Shown piece by piece: positions 7,528 through 15,310 of a DNA stretch of 64,000 bases (positions are counted from its first letter, which is position 1; each line of letters starts with the position of its first letter). Location: NCBI RefSeq assembly GCF_009830945.1, contig NZ_VWVV01000009.1, positions 177,378-241,377 of the forward strand. The letters run 5' to 3'. This DNA comes from Nocardiopsis sp. FR4. Lineage in GTDB: Bacteria; Actinomycetota; Actinomycetes; Streptosporangiales; Streptosporangiaceae. The notes beneath the pieces are model-generated. The model saw nothing but the letters and a program-made list of their open reading frames with translations, ran no database searches and was not told where the DNA came from. A program made the position numbers and the translations under genes.

Positions 7528-8040
7528 TCAGCTGCTTGTGGTCAGTGACACAGCGCTCCACACCGTCCCGTAGGGCCCGAGAGGCGCACCGATCGCACCG
7601 GTGGCCAAGCCCGACCACATACCGTCCTCGATCTCCTGCTGGGACCCTCCCGCGACAGCGGCCCCGGCGGCGCCCCCGCCGGCCGCCCAGAAGGCCGGGA
7701 TCACGACCAGGGCCGCACCGCAGGTGACCGTGGCCATGCATCCGGCTCCGAAGAGCGCGCCGGCGGCAACACCGGCGAGCCCCGCCTCGATCGTCGCTCC
7801 TGCCTCAGCCTCGGTCATCAAACCGAGCGGATCGGTGTTGTTGACCGGGTTGCCCATGGCGTAGACGTAGAGGTTCATTTCCTGCCGGGAGGGGTCCGGC
7901 TGGGTGAAGTTGAGGGTGTTCGTGTCGTAGAACCGGTGGCCCAGGTTGGTCGTCCTGCCCTGGAACCGGTAGGCGCAAGCGAAACCAAACGGACGCAATT
8001 CGGCACACTGAACCCCCGAAGCCTGAACGGGTGATGCCAC
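7528..8040 (-). pseudogene. Orphan RHS C-terminal tip on a duplicated end of the RHS core
   Basis: Bases 7819-7992 encode 58 residues that align without gaps to the end of the intact RHS core (encoded by 8536-8709); by hand 43 of 58 are identical, including GHRFYDT and QPDPSRQE. After the NNTDPLGL junction comes a different 96-residue Gly/Ala-rich hydrophobic tail. Upstream of 7992 the similarity stops, and the nominal GTG start at 8040 adds unrelated residues without a good ribosome site. There is no signal peptide, so it is probably not expressed alone. It resembles the silent orphan toxin modules of polymorphic RHS loci, which can recombine with the full gene. Confidence 0.7.
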
Positions 8041-8105
8041 CAGGTGACACCACCCGCTAGGGGTTCATTTTTTATTACGGCGAAGACTGGGACGAACTTC
8101 TGGTG

Positions 8106-8339
8106 CTATATTCCACTCTTATGTTTCCTGATATTCACTAGGTTGCGAATGTGAAAGCTGAGGACGATGACGAACCCCAGGAGTACGAGGCCGCACGCGA
8201 CTGCGAGTACCATGCTCCCCTGACCCCAGAAGAGTGGCACGGCAATTAACATGCCAATCATTCCAAGGGTCACACCGAAGATTCTCCACCTTATCGCGCG
8301 AAGGGCATTAGCGTGAACTTGGCTTTCGCTCATCTGCAT
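8106..8339 (-). CDS. Small two-helix membrane protein, probable immunity protein of the RHS protein
   Basis: The 77-residue protein has two hydrophobic helices (about 20-38 and 43-63) between basic ends and starts 22 bp after the RHS stop codon on the same strand. G+C is clearly lower (about half) than in surrounding genes, as is usual for recently exchanged toxin/immunity modules. No family is recognised. Immunity to the hydrophobic RHS tip is inferred from position, size and topology. Confidence 0.65.
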   Translation of the reverse strand: MQMSESQVHANALRAIRWRIFGVTLGMIGMLIAVPLFWGQGSMVLAVACGLVLLGFVIVLSFHIRNLVNIRKHKSGI

Positions 8340-8361
8340 CCATGGTGTCTTCTGTCTGTTT

Positions 8362-11300
8362 TCAGCAGGTGGTGCGGACGCCTTCGTAGGACCCCCAGAA
8401 CCCAGCTATAGAAAGGACTACTCCAGCAACAGATGCGCCTCCGGTGGGGACCGTGCCCGTGAGAGACACAATCAAACTACCCGTCGAGATAGCCAAAGTC
8501 CCCCATGCGAGCGCGCAAGGCGGAATGATGGTCTGCAGTCCGGTGGGGTCGGTGTTGTTGATCGGGTCGCACTGGGCGTAGGCGTAGTTGTTCAGCTCCT
8601 GCCGGGAGGGGTCCGGTTGGGTGAAGTTGAGGGTGGTCGTGTCGTAGAACCGGTGGCCCAGGTGGGTGGTGCCGTCCTGGAACTGGTAGGCGCCGGTGAA
8701 CCCGAACGGGTTCAGGTTCGCCGCCCTGGTTCCTTCCAGGGTCTCAGAGGACTGTTCGCCGTAGGGGGTGTAGTCGTAGACCGCGTCCGGCTCCCCGGCC
8801 TCGGATCCCTCTGCGGTCAGGGCCAGGACCGTGTTCTGGTGGTCGGTGGTGTAGTGGAAGCGCTCGTTGCCGTCCCAGGCCACCATGGAGATCAGCTCAC
8901 CGTTCGGGTCGCGCACGAAGCTGGTCCGGTCCCCCTGGGAAGCGATGTTGGTGACCCCCAGAGCGGTGTTGGACAGCTGCCGCTCGATCCGGTTCCCGTT
9001 GTGCACGTCGGTGATGCCGCGCATCTGGGTCTGGTCGGTGGTGTCGTAGCTGATGCTGGTGGCCAGCGAGGAGCCTTCGTCGGCTTGGAGGAACTGGTTG
9101 GTGGGGCTGTACTCCAACCGGCGGTCCCCGCGGGTGGTCATGTTCCCGGCCCCGTCGTGCTCCACCGTCTCTCCGCGGGCCGAGGTGACCTGGTCGGCGT
9201 CGTTGTAGGAGAACTCCTCCCCGCCCGCGGAGAGCAGGTTGCCCACGTCGTCGTAGGTGTAGTCCACCTCTCCGTCGCTGGTGAGCCGGTTGAGGCCGTC
9301 GTAGGTGAAGTTCTCCGTGTCACCCTGGATGGTGCGGGACTGCAACTGATCGCTGTCGGAACCGTCGTTGTCCCAGGAGTAGGAGGCCTCCAGCAACGTC
9401 TGCCCGGACGCTCCGGTGGTGGTGATCCCGGTCAACCGACCCGAGGCGTCATAGGTGCGCTCCTCACTCGCCCCGTCCGGGTGCTCGATGCCGGTGCGGC
9501 GACCGTTGTCGTCGTTCGTGAAGGTGGTCTCGGCGCCGGTGTGGTCGGTCAGCGAGGTCAGGCGGAACGCCGCGTCGTAGGCGTAGGTCGTGCTCTTGCC
9601 GTGCTCGACCATCTCGGTGACGTTGCCCGCGGCGTCGTAGGTGTAGGTGGTGGTCTCGCTCCCTGCCGAGTCGGTGCGCACCGTCTTGAGCAGGTCGCCG
9701 CGGCCGTTGTAGGAGTGCTCCACGCTCACCCGGTCGGTGTGCCGGGCCACCTGGCGGCCGTTGCCGTCGTAGGCGATGGATTGGAGCAGCTTCCCGTCGT
9801 GGCTGATGGACACGATGCGGTCGAGGCGGTCGTAGCCGTACACCAGGGTGGTGCCGTTGCCGTCGGTGACCTCGGTGACCCGCGACAGGGCGTCGTAGCC
9901 GAACTCCATGGTGCCCAGGGGCCCGGGCTCGGACATCAGCGTCATGTTCCCGGCGCGGTCGTAGGAGTAGAGGGTGGCGTTGCCGTTGGCGTCGGTGACC
10001 TGTTCCACCAGACCGTTGGGGTGGTACCAGATGTCGGCGACCTCGATGCCCATCTCCTCCTGCTCGGCGGAGGTCAGGTTGCCGCGCGAGTCGTAGGACA
10101 TCTCCAGGGTGTCCCCGTCCGGGGTGGTCACGCTGGTGGGCTTGGCCGGGTTGGCGGTGTCGGTGTAACCCACCGAGGTCTCGGCCCCGGTGGGCAACTC
10201 GGTACCGATGAGGTTGTTGAACGCGTCGTAGTCATAGGTCACCGACGCCTCCAACGCGTCGGTGGTGGTGGCCACGTCCGAGTTCGCCGTCCACGTCTGG
10301 GAGCGGGTGTTGCCCACCTGGTCGGTGGCCGAGGTCTGCCGACCCCGGTTGTCGAACTCCAGGGTCGAGGTGCCGCCTTCGGGGTCGGTGACGGTGGTTT
10401 CGGGGTTGGACCAGCCGCTTTCCGCGTAGTCGTAGGAGGTGGTGGCCCCCGCCTCCGAACCGTCGGGGGCGGTCAGGCTGGTCACCTGGTTCTCGTCGTT
10501 GTAGGTGATCTTCCAGGTCGCGCCGGTGGCGTCGGTGATGGAAACCAGTCGGTTGTTGTCGTGGCCGAAGGTGATGTCCTGGCCCGCCCGGTCGGTGAGG
10601 GTGGAGGTGTCGTACCCCTCGTTCCAGGTGTGGGAGGTGGCCGTTTCACCGGTGGGGTCGGTGATGGTGGGGGTGGGGCCGCTTTCCCAGTCGACGGTGG
10701 TGACCCGGTCCTGGGTGTCCACTATTGAGACCAGGTTGCCGTCGCTGTCATAGCGCATCCGGTTCGTGTTGCCGTTGCGGTCGGCCTGGGAGTACAGCCA
10801 CCCGTGGGCGGTGAAGGTCCACACCTGGTCCTCGTACTCGCCGCGGTGGAAGGTCAGCGCGTACTGGCCGTTGGCCAGCTCCTCCAGTTCGGCGTTCAAC
10901 CCCGGGGGCGGAGTGAAGGAGCCGTCCTCCTCGACCTCGAAGGCCTCGCAGTACCCGGAGGGGCCTCGGAAGATGACGCTGTTGCTGTAGATGTCCAGTC
11001 CCACGTCCTGGCCGTGGGACAGGAACCAGCTGCCGTCAGAGGACACGGAGTTGTAGAAGCTGGAGACGGACAGGTCCAGCCCGGTCCCGGCCACGGTCAG
11101 GTCGCGGTGGCGCACCACCAGGTCGCCGTTGTGGGTGTTGACGGCCAGTTCCAGGCGGTCACTGATCTGATGGCGCTCCAAGGGGTACCAGTGCTGGATA
11201 CCGCGGTCGGGGTCGCTGGCACAGGTCCACACCCGGGGTTCGGGGCTCTCCGCGCGGCCTTGGACTCCGGCCTCGGGTTCGGCTCCGGGCGGGGTCCAGG

Positions 11301-11496
11301 GTTCCTCGGGGGGTGCGCCGCCCACCGGATCGGTACGGGCCTGGCCGGGTTCGAAGGTCTCAGGGACCGGGACCGTGCGGTCGGCCGGGGAGTGGGGGTC
11401 GACGTCGGCCAGGGCCGGGGGCGCCGACAGCAGACCCAGAACGAGGGCGGAGGCGGCCGTGGCAGCCGTCAGGGACAAGGGGATATGCCTTCTCAC
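8362..11496 (-). CDS. Secreted RHS/YD-repeat protein with short hydrophobic tip (putative polymorphic toxin)
   Basis: The GTG at 11496 is chosen because GGGAGA lies eight bases upstream and the first 30 residues then form a signal peptide (RRH, hydrophobic run, PPALA). It gives 1044 residues. A DUF6531-like entry region (LAVNTHNGDLVVRHRDL) is followed by more than fifteen YDxxGN/YD-type repeats and the conserved RHS core end (GHRFYDT, QPDPSRQE, NNTDPTGL). The last 57 residues are unlike the core: hydrophobic with two Cys, possibly membrane-inserting. RHS shells enclose such tips and deliver them to competitors. Signal-peptide export suggests Sec secretion. The tip DNA is less GC-rich than the core. 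Toxicity is inferred. Confidence 0.9.
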   Translation of the reverse strand: MRRHIPLSLTAATAASALVLGLLSAPPALADVDPHSPADRTVPVPETFEPGQARTDPVGGAPPEEPWTPPGAEPEAGVQGRAESPEPRVWTCASDPDRGIQHWYPLERHQISDRLELAVNTHNGDLVVRHRDLTVAGTGLDLSVSSFYNSVSSDGSWFLSHGQDVGLDIYSNSVIFRGPSGYCEAFEVEEDGSFTPPPGLNAELEELANGQYALTFHRGEYEDQVWTFTAHGWLYSQADRNGNTNRMRYDSDGNLVSIVDTQDRVTTVDWESGPTPTITDPTGETATSHTWNEGYDTSTLTDRAGQDITFGHDNNRLVSITDATGATWKITYNDENQVTSLTAPDGSEAGATTSYDYAESGWSNPETTVTDPEGGTSTLEFDNRGRQTSATDQVGNTRSQTWTANSDVATTTDALEASVTYDYDAFNNLIGTELPTGAETSVGYTDTANPAKPTSVTTPDGDTLEMSYDSRGNLTSAEQEEMGIEVADIWYHPNGLVEQVTDANGNATLYSYDRAGNMTLMSEPGPLGTMEFGYDALSRVTEVTDGNGTTLVYGYDRLDRIVSISHDGKLLQSIAYDGNGRQVARHTDRVSVEHSYNGRGDLLKTVRTDSAGSETTTYTYDAAGNVTEMVEHGKSTTYAYDAAFRLTSLTDHTGAETTFTNDDNGRRTGIEHPDGASEERTYDASGRLTGITTTGASGQTLLEASYSWDNDGSDSDQLQSRTIQGDTENFTYDGLNRLTSDGEVDYTYDDVGNLLSAGGEEFSYNDADQVTSARGETVEHDGAGNMTTRGDRRLEYSPTNQFLQADEGSSLATSISYDTTDQTQMRGITDVHNGNRIERQLSNTALGVTNIASQGDRTSFVRDPNGELISMVAWDGNERFHYTTDHQNTVLALTAEGSEAGEPDAVYDYTPYGEQSSETLEGTRAANLNPFGFTGAYQFQDGTTHLGHRFYDTTTLNFTQPDPSRQELNNYAYAQCDPINNTDPTGLQTIIPPCALAWGTLAISTGSLIVSLTGTVPTGGASVAGVVLSIAGFWGSYEGVRTTC

Positions 11497-11988
11497 GAGG
11501 GGGTCTCCCAGAATCGGGGGCGTACTCGGGGACACCCGGATCTGGCGGCCCCAGCTTCGAGAGGTCCGCCTCCGGGTGCGTCAGGCACCGGCCACGCTAC
11601 GTACCGCCACACCATGATCACCATGAGCCCAAGGTGAAGGCCGTTACTCTGAGTGAAAGAAGCGCCCGATAGGTTTAGAACCTGAGGGAGTGGTAGGGGC
11701 ACGACCCCCGCCGCCGAACAGGAGTGGCGCTGAACGTCCGTAGGCCGAGAAGGCGCCACATGCGGCACGGGGTGGCGGAACCGGGCGGGCGTGGCCGGAA
11801 TCGGCCCCGAACGACAACAGTTGACTGAGGACAAAGAACTGTCTTCGAAGAGGTGAACCCGGCCTCCGCCCCGGTCTGGAGCCGGGCCACGGGCAGAAGA
11901 GCCGGGCCGGGATCCGGGTACGCCCATCGCACCGCGGGACGCCCTCCCCGACCCGCCGCTCACGGCCCTCCTCGCCTGGCGGATGTGG
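11497..11988. other. Gene-poor spacer upstream of the RHS gene
   Basis: No reading frame here has credible codon bias or a motif. The part next to the RHS gene (11540-11680) is less GC-rich and probably holds its promoter, including a repeated CATGGTG on the minus strand. No clear -35/-10 pair could be assigned. Confidence 0.4.
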
Positions 11989-12708
11989 TCAGCGGCGGTG
12001 GAAGACGTAGCCCGCGTGGTGGAGCACGTCGTCGACGAAACGGCCATAGGCCCAGAACCCCAGGTCGTCGCGGTAGACGATGCGGTCCCCCTCGGTCCAG
12101 AACGATCCCTGGTAGGCATGGGGCCGTCCGCCGCGCGCCTCGTCGTAGCGGCCGTCCGCGGTCAACTCCTGGTGGATGAAACCGGTCTCGTCGATCCACA
12201 TGCCCAGGTACGGGCTGTCGGCCGGGCTCCGTCGCGGCCCCAGCTCGGTTCCGGGTTCGGTGAGACGGCGGCCGTTGAACAGGGCGATCTCGCCGTCGAT
12301 GACGATCGCGGCGGCCTGTTCCGGGCGCCAGATCACCCGTTCCAGGGCCGGCTTCCCGGCGGGGTGTCCCGAGATCACGGCGAAGGTCGCCGGGTTCCCG
12401 GGAGCCAGTGTGCCGACCCGGTCGGAGGGGCGCCGGCTCAGTCCGGCGACGGTGTCGTTCTCCAGGACGCCCGGAACGATGGTCAGGCCGGTGCAGTCCA
12501 GGACGACCGCGCCGTCGTCCTCGGCCGCCGTGTGGAGGCCGGTGCCGACGCCGACGATCTCCTCCTCGCCCAGGAGGAGGTCGGCGCCGGTCAGGTCGCC
12601 GATCACCGGGTCGAGCGTGTGCACGGTGGCGTTGACGAACAGCAGCGGGCGCTCCGGCTCGGCCGCGATGGTCTCCAGCAGGCCCTCGTCGAACAACGTG
12701 GCGCTCAT
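11989..12708 (-). CDS. Barrel-less amidohydrolase fragment fused to an Atu4866-like domain
   Basis: Residues about 22-80 resemble the N-terminal beta-sandwich of amidohydrolases (LLFVNATVHTLDP, then VVLDCTGLTIVPG). The sequence then jumps to a C-terminal amidohydrolase strand set (DRVGTLAPGNPATFAVI, WRPEQAAAIVIDGEIALFN). The metal-binding HxH and the whole TIM barrel are missing, so it cannot be an active amidohydrolase. The last 80 residues (YLGMWIDETGFIHQELTADG, GRYDEARGGR, HAYQGSF, LHHAGYVFHR) match what I know as the Atu4866 domain, a small beta-fold of unknown role. GGGAAGTG precedes the ATG. Function is unknown. Confidence 0.75.
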   Translation of the reverse strand: MSATLFDEGLLETIAAEPERPLLFVNATVHTLDPVIGDLTGADLLLGEEEIVGVGTGLHTAAEDDGAVVLDCTGLTIVPGVLENDTVAGLSRRPSDRVGTLAPGNPATFAVISGHPAGKPALERVIWRPEQAAAIVIDGEIALFNGRRLTEPGTELGPRRSPADSPYLGMWIDETGFIHQELTADGRYDEARGGRPHAYQGSFWTEGDRIVYRDDLGFWAYGRFVDDVLHHAGYVFHRR

Positions 12709-12898
12709 GGTTCACTTCCCGAAGGTGTGTGCGTGTCAGGGACGCTCTCCACCCTCGGCCCCGGGCGCCTTCCCAACCAGGCCGGGCTCTACCCGGGTAC
12801 ACCCCGCCCTGGCTGACGGGTTTGCCCCCGGGCTGAACGCATGCCCCTCACGGAACCCAACGCCTTCCTCGCGGTCGCGCGCGGCTGACGCCGCCCCG

Positions 12899-12943
12899 GC
12901 ACGCGGGGCCCGGCCCGGAATCGTTCCGGGCCGGGCCGCGTGC
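12899..12943 (-). terminator. Strong hairpin downstream of the CMD gene
   Basis: A nearly perfect inverted repeat (GCACGCGG..GCCCGGCCCGGAA / TTCCGGGCCGGGC..GCGTGC) with a 3-nt loop ends six bases past the stop codon of the minus-strand CMD gene. Confidence 0.7.
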
Positions 12944-12948
12944 CGCGG

Positions 12949-13434
12949 TCAGCTCGTCATCCTGGCGAACATGCCGGGCTCGTAGGAACCGCCGGGGTTG
13001 CGCAGGATCACGTTGAGCCGGTTGGCCGTGTTGATCATGCCGACCAGTGCGACCAGAACGGCGATCTCGTCATCGTCGTAGTGCTCGCGCACCCGCGCCC
13101 AGGTCTCGTCGGACACCCCCGGATGGGCGTCCGCGATCCGGGTCCCCTCCTCGGCGAGCGCCAACGCGGCCCGCTCGGCCTCGGTGAACACGGTGGAGTC
13201 GCGCCAGGCGGCGACCAGGTGCAGCCGGACCGCCTCCTCGCCGGCGGCCGCCGCCTCCTTCGTGTGGAAGTCGACGCACACGCCGCAGCCGTTGATCTGG
13301 CTGGCACGCAGCATCACCAGCTCCCGGGTGGCCTTGGGTAGCGTCGACTGCTGGAACAGCACGTTGACGCCGGCGAGGTGCTTGCTGATCTTGGCACCGA
13401 CCTGGTTGCCCATCAGGTCGAAACGGGGTTCCAT
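12949..13434 (-). CDS. Carboxymuconolactone decarboxylase-family (AhpD-like) protein, ECF41 partner
   Basis: The 161-residue all-helical protein has the AhpD-type redox motif C50-x2-C53-x3-H57 (NGCGVCVDFH) with Glu38 ahead. Such proteins act as peroxidases, disulphide reductants or decarboxylases. The frame is open upstream, but ATG 13434 follows GGAAGGA and starts the homologous part. It is divergent from an ECF41 sigma factor, the gene pairing typical of that group, and its upstream region has TGTCACA and CATC 16 bp apart on the minus strand, so it is the probable regulon of that sigma factor. Confidence 0.9.
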   Translation of the reverse strand: MEPRFDLMGNQVGAKISKHLAGVNVLFQQSTLPKATRELVMLRASQINGCGVCVDFHTKEAAAAGEEAVRLHLVAAWRDSTVFTEAERAALALAEEGTRIADAHPGVSDETWARVREHYDDDEIAVLVALVGMINTANRLNVILRNPGGSYEPGMFARMTS

Positions 13435-13488
13435 GACATCGTCCTTCCGCGTGGTGCGCGCACCGTCCAGGTGCCCTGACGAACACCG

Positions 13489-13515
13489 GATGCCGCCGCC
13501 CGGGCGCTTGTGACA
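13489..13515 (-). promoter_or_regulatory. Candidate ECF41-type promoter of the CMD gene
   Basis: On the minus strand TGTCACA (13515-13509) is followed after 16 bp by CATC (13492-13489). This differs by one base from the ECF41 -10 core CGTC. It reads toward the CMD gene starting at 13434. Confidence 0.55.
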
Positions 13516-13550
13516 CCGGAAAGCGTGTGGCCCAGGCCACCGTGATGGGG

Positions 13551-13577
13551 TGTCACAGGACGGCGGGAACCGGCGTC
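13551..13577 (+). promoter_or_regulatory. Candidate autoregulated ECF41 promoter of the sigma gene
   Basis: TGTCACA (13551-13557), 16 bp, then CGTC (13574-13577) is the motif and spacing reported for ECF41 targets, here 40 bp before the sigma factor start. It implies that the sigma factor transcribes its own gene. Confidence 0.7.
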
Positions 13578-13617
13578 TCGTGCACAGGCGGATCGAGCGG
13601 ACAGGCGGGAGCCGGGC

Positions 13618-14526
13618 ATGAGCGAGCACGCATTCGACACGGACGGCAAGGACCCCGCCACCGAGGCGTTCGTGGCCCACCGGAACCTGCTCTTCACGGT
13701 CGCCTACGAGATGCTCGGCTCGGCCTCCGACGCCGAGGACGTCCTCCAGGAGACCTGGCTGCGGTGGGTGGGCGTCGACCTGGACACTGTGCACAACCAG
13801 CGCGCCTACCTGGCCCGGATCGCCACCAGGCAGGCCCTGACCCGGCTGCGCACGCTCGCCAGGCGAAAAGAGTCCTACTTCGGCCCCTGGCTGCCCGAAC
13901 CCCTGCTGACCTCACCCGACGTGGCCGAGGACGTCGAGTTGGCCGACAGCGCATCGATCGCGATGCTGCTGGTACTGGAGACGCTCACCCCGGTGGAACG
14001 GGCGGTGTTCGTGCTGCGCGAGGTGTTCGACGTGGGCTACGACGAGATCGCCGAGGCCGTGGAGAAGAGCCCCGCGGCGGTCCGCCAGATCGCCCACCGG
14101 GCACGCAGGCACGTGGCCGCCCGCCGACCGCGCGGCACCGTCTCCTCACGGGAGGGCCGAGACGCCCTCGCGGCCTTCCAGCGGGCGGTCGAGACGGGCG
14201 ACCTCCAGGGTCTGCTCGACGTCCTGGCCCCGGACGTGGTGGCCCTGGCCGACGGCGGCGGGGTGGCGCAGGCCATGCCGCGGCCCGTCGTGGGCACCGA
14301 CCGGGTGGCCCGTCTGCTCACCGGCGGGCTGAAGAGGATCCCTGCCGGAATGTCGGCCGAGCCGGTGCGGATCAACGGCGGCCCCGCCCTGCTGCTGCGC
14401 GACAACGGTGAGATCGACAGCGTCGTGGCGATACGCGTCGACGACGGCCTCGTCACCGGGCTCTACACCGTGCGCAACCCGGAGAAGCTGTCACACCTGG
14501 ACCGGGAGACCGTCCTGGGCCGCTGA
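13618..14526 (+). CDS. ECF41-group RNA polymerase sigma factor with SnoaL-like C-terminal domain (SigJ-type)
   Basis: The 302-residue protein has sigma region 2 (LFTVAYEMLGSASDAEDVLQ, residues 24-43), the linker motif WLPEP (91-95), sigma region 4 (LTPVERAVFVLREVF then an HTH), and a long C-terminal NTF2/SnoaL-like extension with DGGG near 211 and NPEKL near 288. All three short motifs mark the ECF41 group, in which the extension, not an anti-sigma factor, controls activity. GGGAG precedes the ATG. The ECF41-type promoters on both sides imply that it drives itself and the divergent CMD gene. The inducing signal is unknown. Confidence 0.92.
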   Translation: MSEHAFDTDGKDPATEAFVAHRNLLFTVAYEMLGSASDAEDVLQETWLRWVGVDLDTVHNQRAYLARIATRQALTRLRTLARRKESYFGPWLPEPLLTSPDVAEDVELADSASIAMLLVLETLTPVERAVFVLREVFDVGYDEIAEAVEKSPAAVRQIAHRARRHVAARRPRGTVSSREGRDALAAFQRAVETGDLQGLLDVLAPDVVALADGGGVAQAMPRPVVGTDRVARLLTGGLKRIPAGMSAEPVRINGGPALLLRDNGEIDSVVAIRVDDGLVTGLYTVRNPEKLSHLDRETVLGR

Positions 14527-14650
14527 GTCCGTCATCTCCGCGTCGCACACAGCCCGGTAGGAAAGTCGAACTATCTGACTTCCAGCGGCATCCTGGATTC
14601 GTGCCACCGGAGGGGAAGCCGGGAACACGACTTACCAGAGGAGGCCCACT

Positions 14651-14956
14651 GTGAGCGACACGAAAGCGAGACGTCGACGTGCGGTGATGCGTCGCAAGAA
14701 CCAGGTCACCCTGCCCCGCGAGGTCGCCGAGGCCTTGCACATCCGCGAAGGCGACGAGGTCGAGTTCGCCATCGGGGAAAACGGTCAGGTCACTCTCAGG
14801 GGTATGACGTCCGTGCCGACCGACCAAGCGTGGTTCTGGGACCACGACTGGCAGCAGGGCGAACGTGAGGCGAGTGAGCAGATCGCGAAGGGACGTACCG
14901 AGGAGTTCGAGGACGCGGAGTCGATGTTCGACGCTCCGGAAGACGAGGAGCGCTGA
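14651..14956 (+). CDS. AbrB/SpoVT-family antitoxin-like DNA-binding protein
   Basis: The 101-residue protein has a swapped-hairpin AbrB domain over residues 12-50 (RRKNQVTLPREVAEALHIREGDEVEF) and an acidic C-terminal half (HDWQQGEREASEQIAKGR, ending in a Glu/Asp-rich tail) suited to wrap a basic toxin. GAGGAGG lies just before the GTG start. A RelE-like gene follows 50 bp later, so this is probably the antitoxin and repressor of a type II toxin-antitoxin pair, although a free-standing regulator is possible. Confidence 0.85.
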   Translation: MSDTKARRRRAVMRRKNQVTLPREVAEALHIREGDEVEFAIGENGQVTLRGMTSVPTDQAWFWDHDWQQGEREASEQIAKGRTEEFEDAESMFDAPEDEER

Positions 14957-15006
14957 GAGCACTGGCCACGTTCGCCACGACCCCCCGTTCCAGGGCCGAC
15001 TTCAAG

Positions 15007-15261
15007 ATGTTGAGCCGAGAGCAGGCACAGCGCTTCCGCGCGGTGGTCACCACCGAGTTCGCGCCTGATATGGAGAAAGGACGGTTTCGCCCCGGACTAC
15101 GGGTCAAGGGTGTACAGGGTGCACCGGGGGTGTACGAGATGACCTGGGCGCCCGGCGGCCGTGCCACCTGGCAGTACGGCGAGGAGCGCTTTCCGGGCAA
15201 GCCGCATGTGATCTGGCGCCGGGTGGGCACCCACGCCATCTTCGACCCGGGACCCCCCTGA
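15007..15261 (+). CDS. Putative RelE/ParE-like toxin
   Basis: The 84-residue basic protein has a short helical start (REQAQRFRAVV), a beta part with RPGLRVKGVQG and GVYEMTWAPGGRATWQYGEE, then HVIWRRVGTHAIF. This order of helices and four strands is that of RelE/ParE toxins; the WRR-x-GTH-xIF ending resembles conserved ends of such actinobacterial genes (from memory). ATG 15007 is the first standard start; the frame stays open upstream to the antitoxin stop, so a CTG or coupled start nearer 14957 cannot be excluded. Activity (mRNA cleavage or other) is inferred. Confidence 0.7.
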   Translation: MLSREQAQRFRAVVTTEFAPDMEKGRFRPGLRVKGVQGAPGVYEMTWAPGGRATWQYGEERFPGKPHVIWRRVGTHAIFDPGPP

Positions 15262-15310
15262 CCGAACATCCGGGGCACTGACCACCATCCGGTCGTCAGG
15301 GCCCCGGATG

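Noticed and set aside
8617..10728. 703-codon plus-strand frame opposite the RHS gene
   Set aside because: It is antisense to the YD repeats and repeats in step with them (Val/Gly-rich), a mirror of RHS codon bias.
11675..11932. 85-codon minus-strand frame upstream of the RHS gene
   Set aside because: No ribosome site, no recognisable sequence, weak codon bias.
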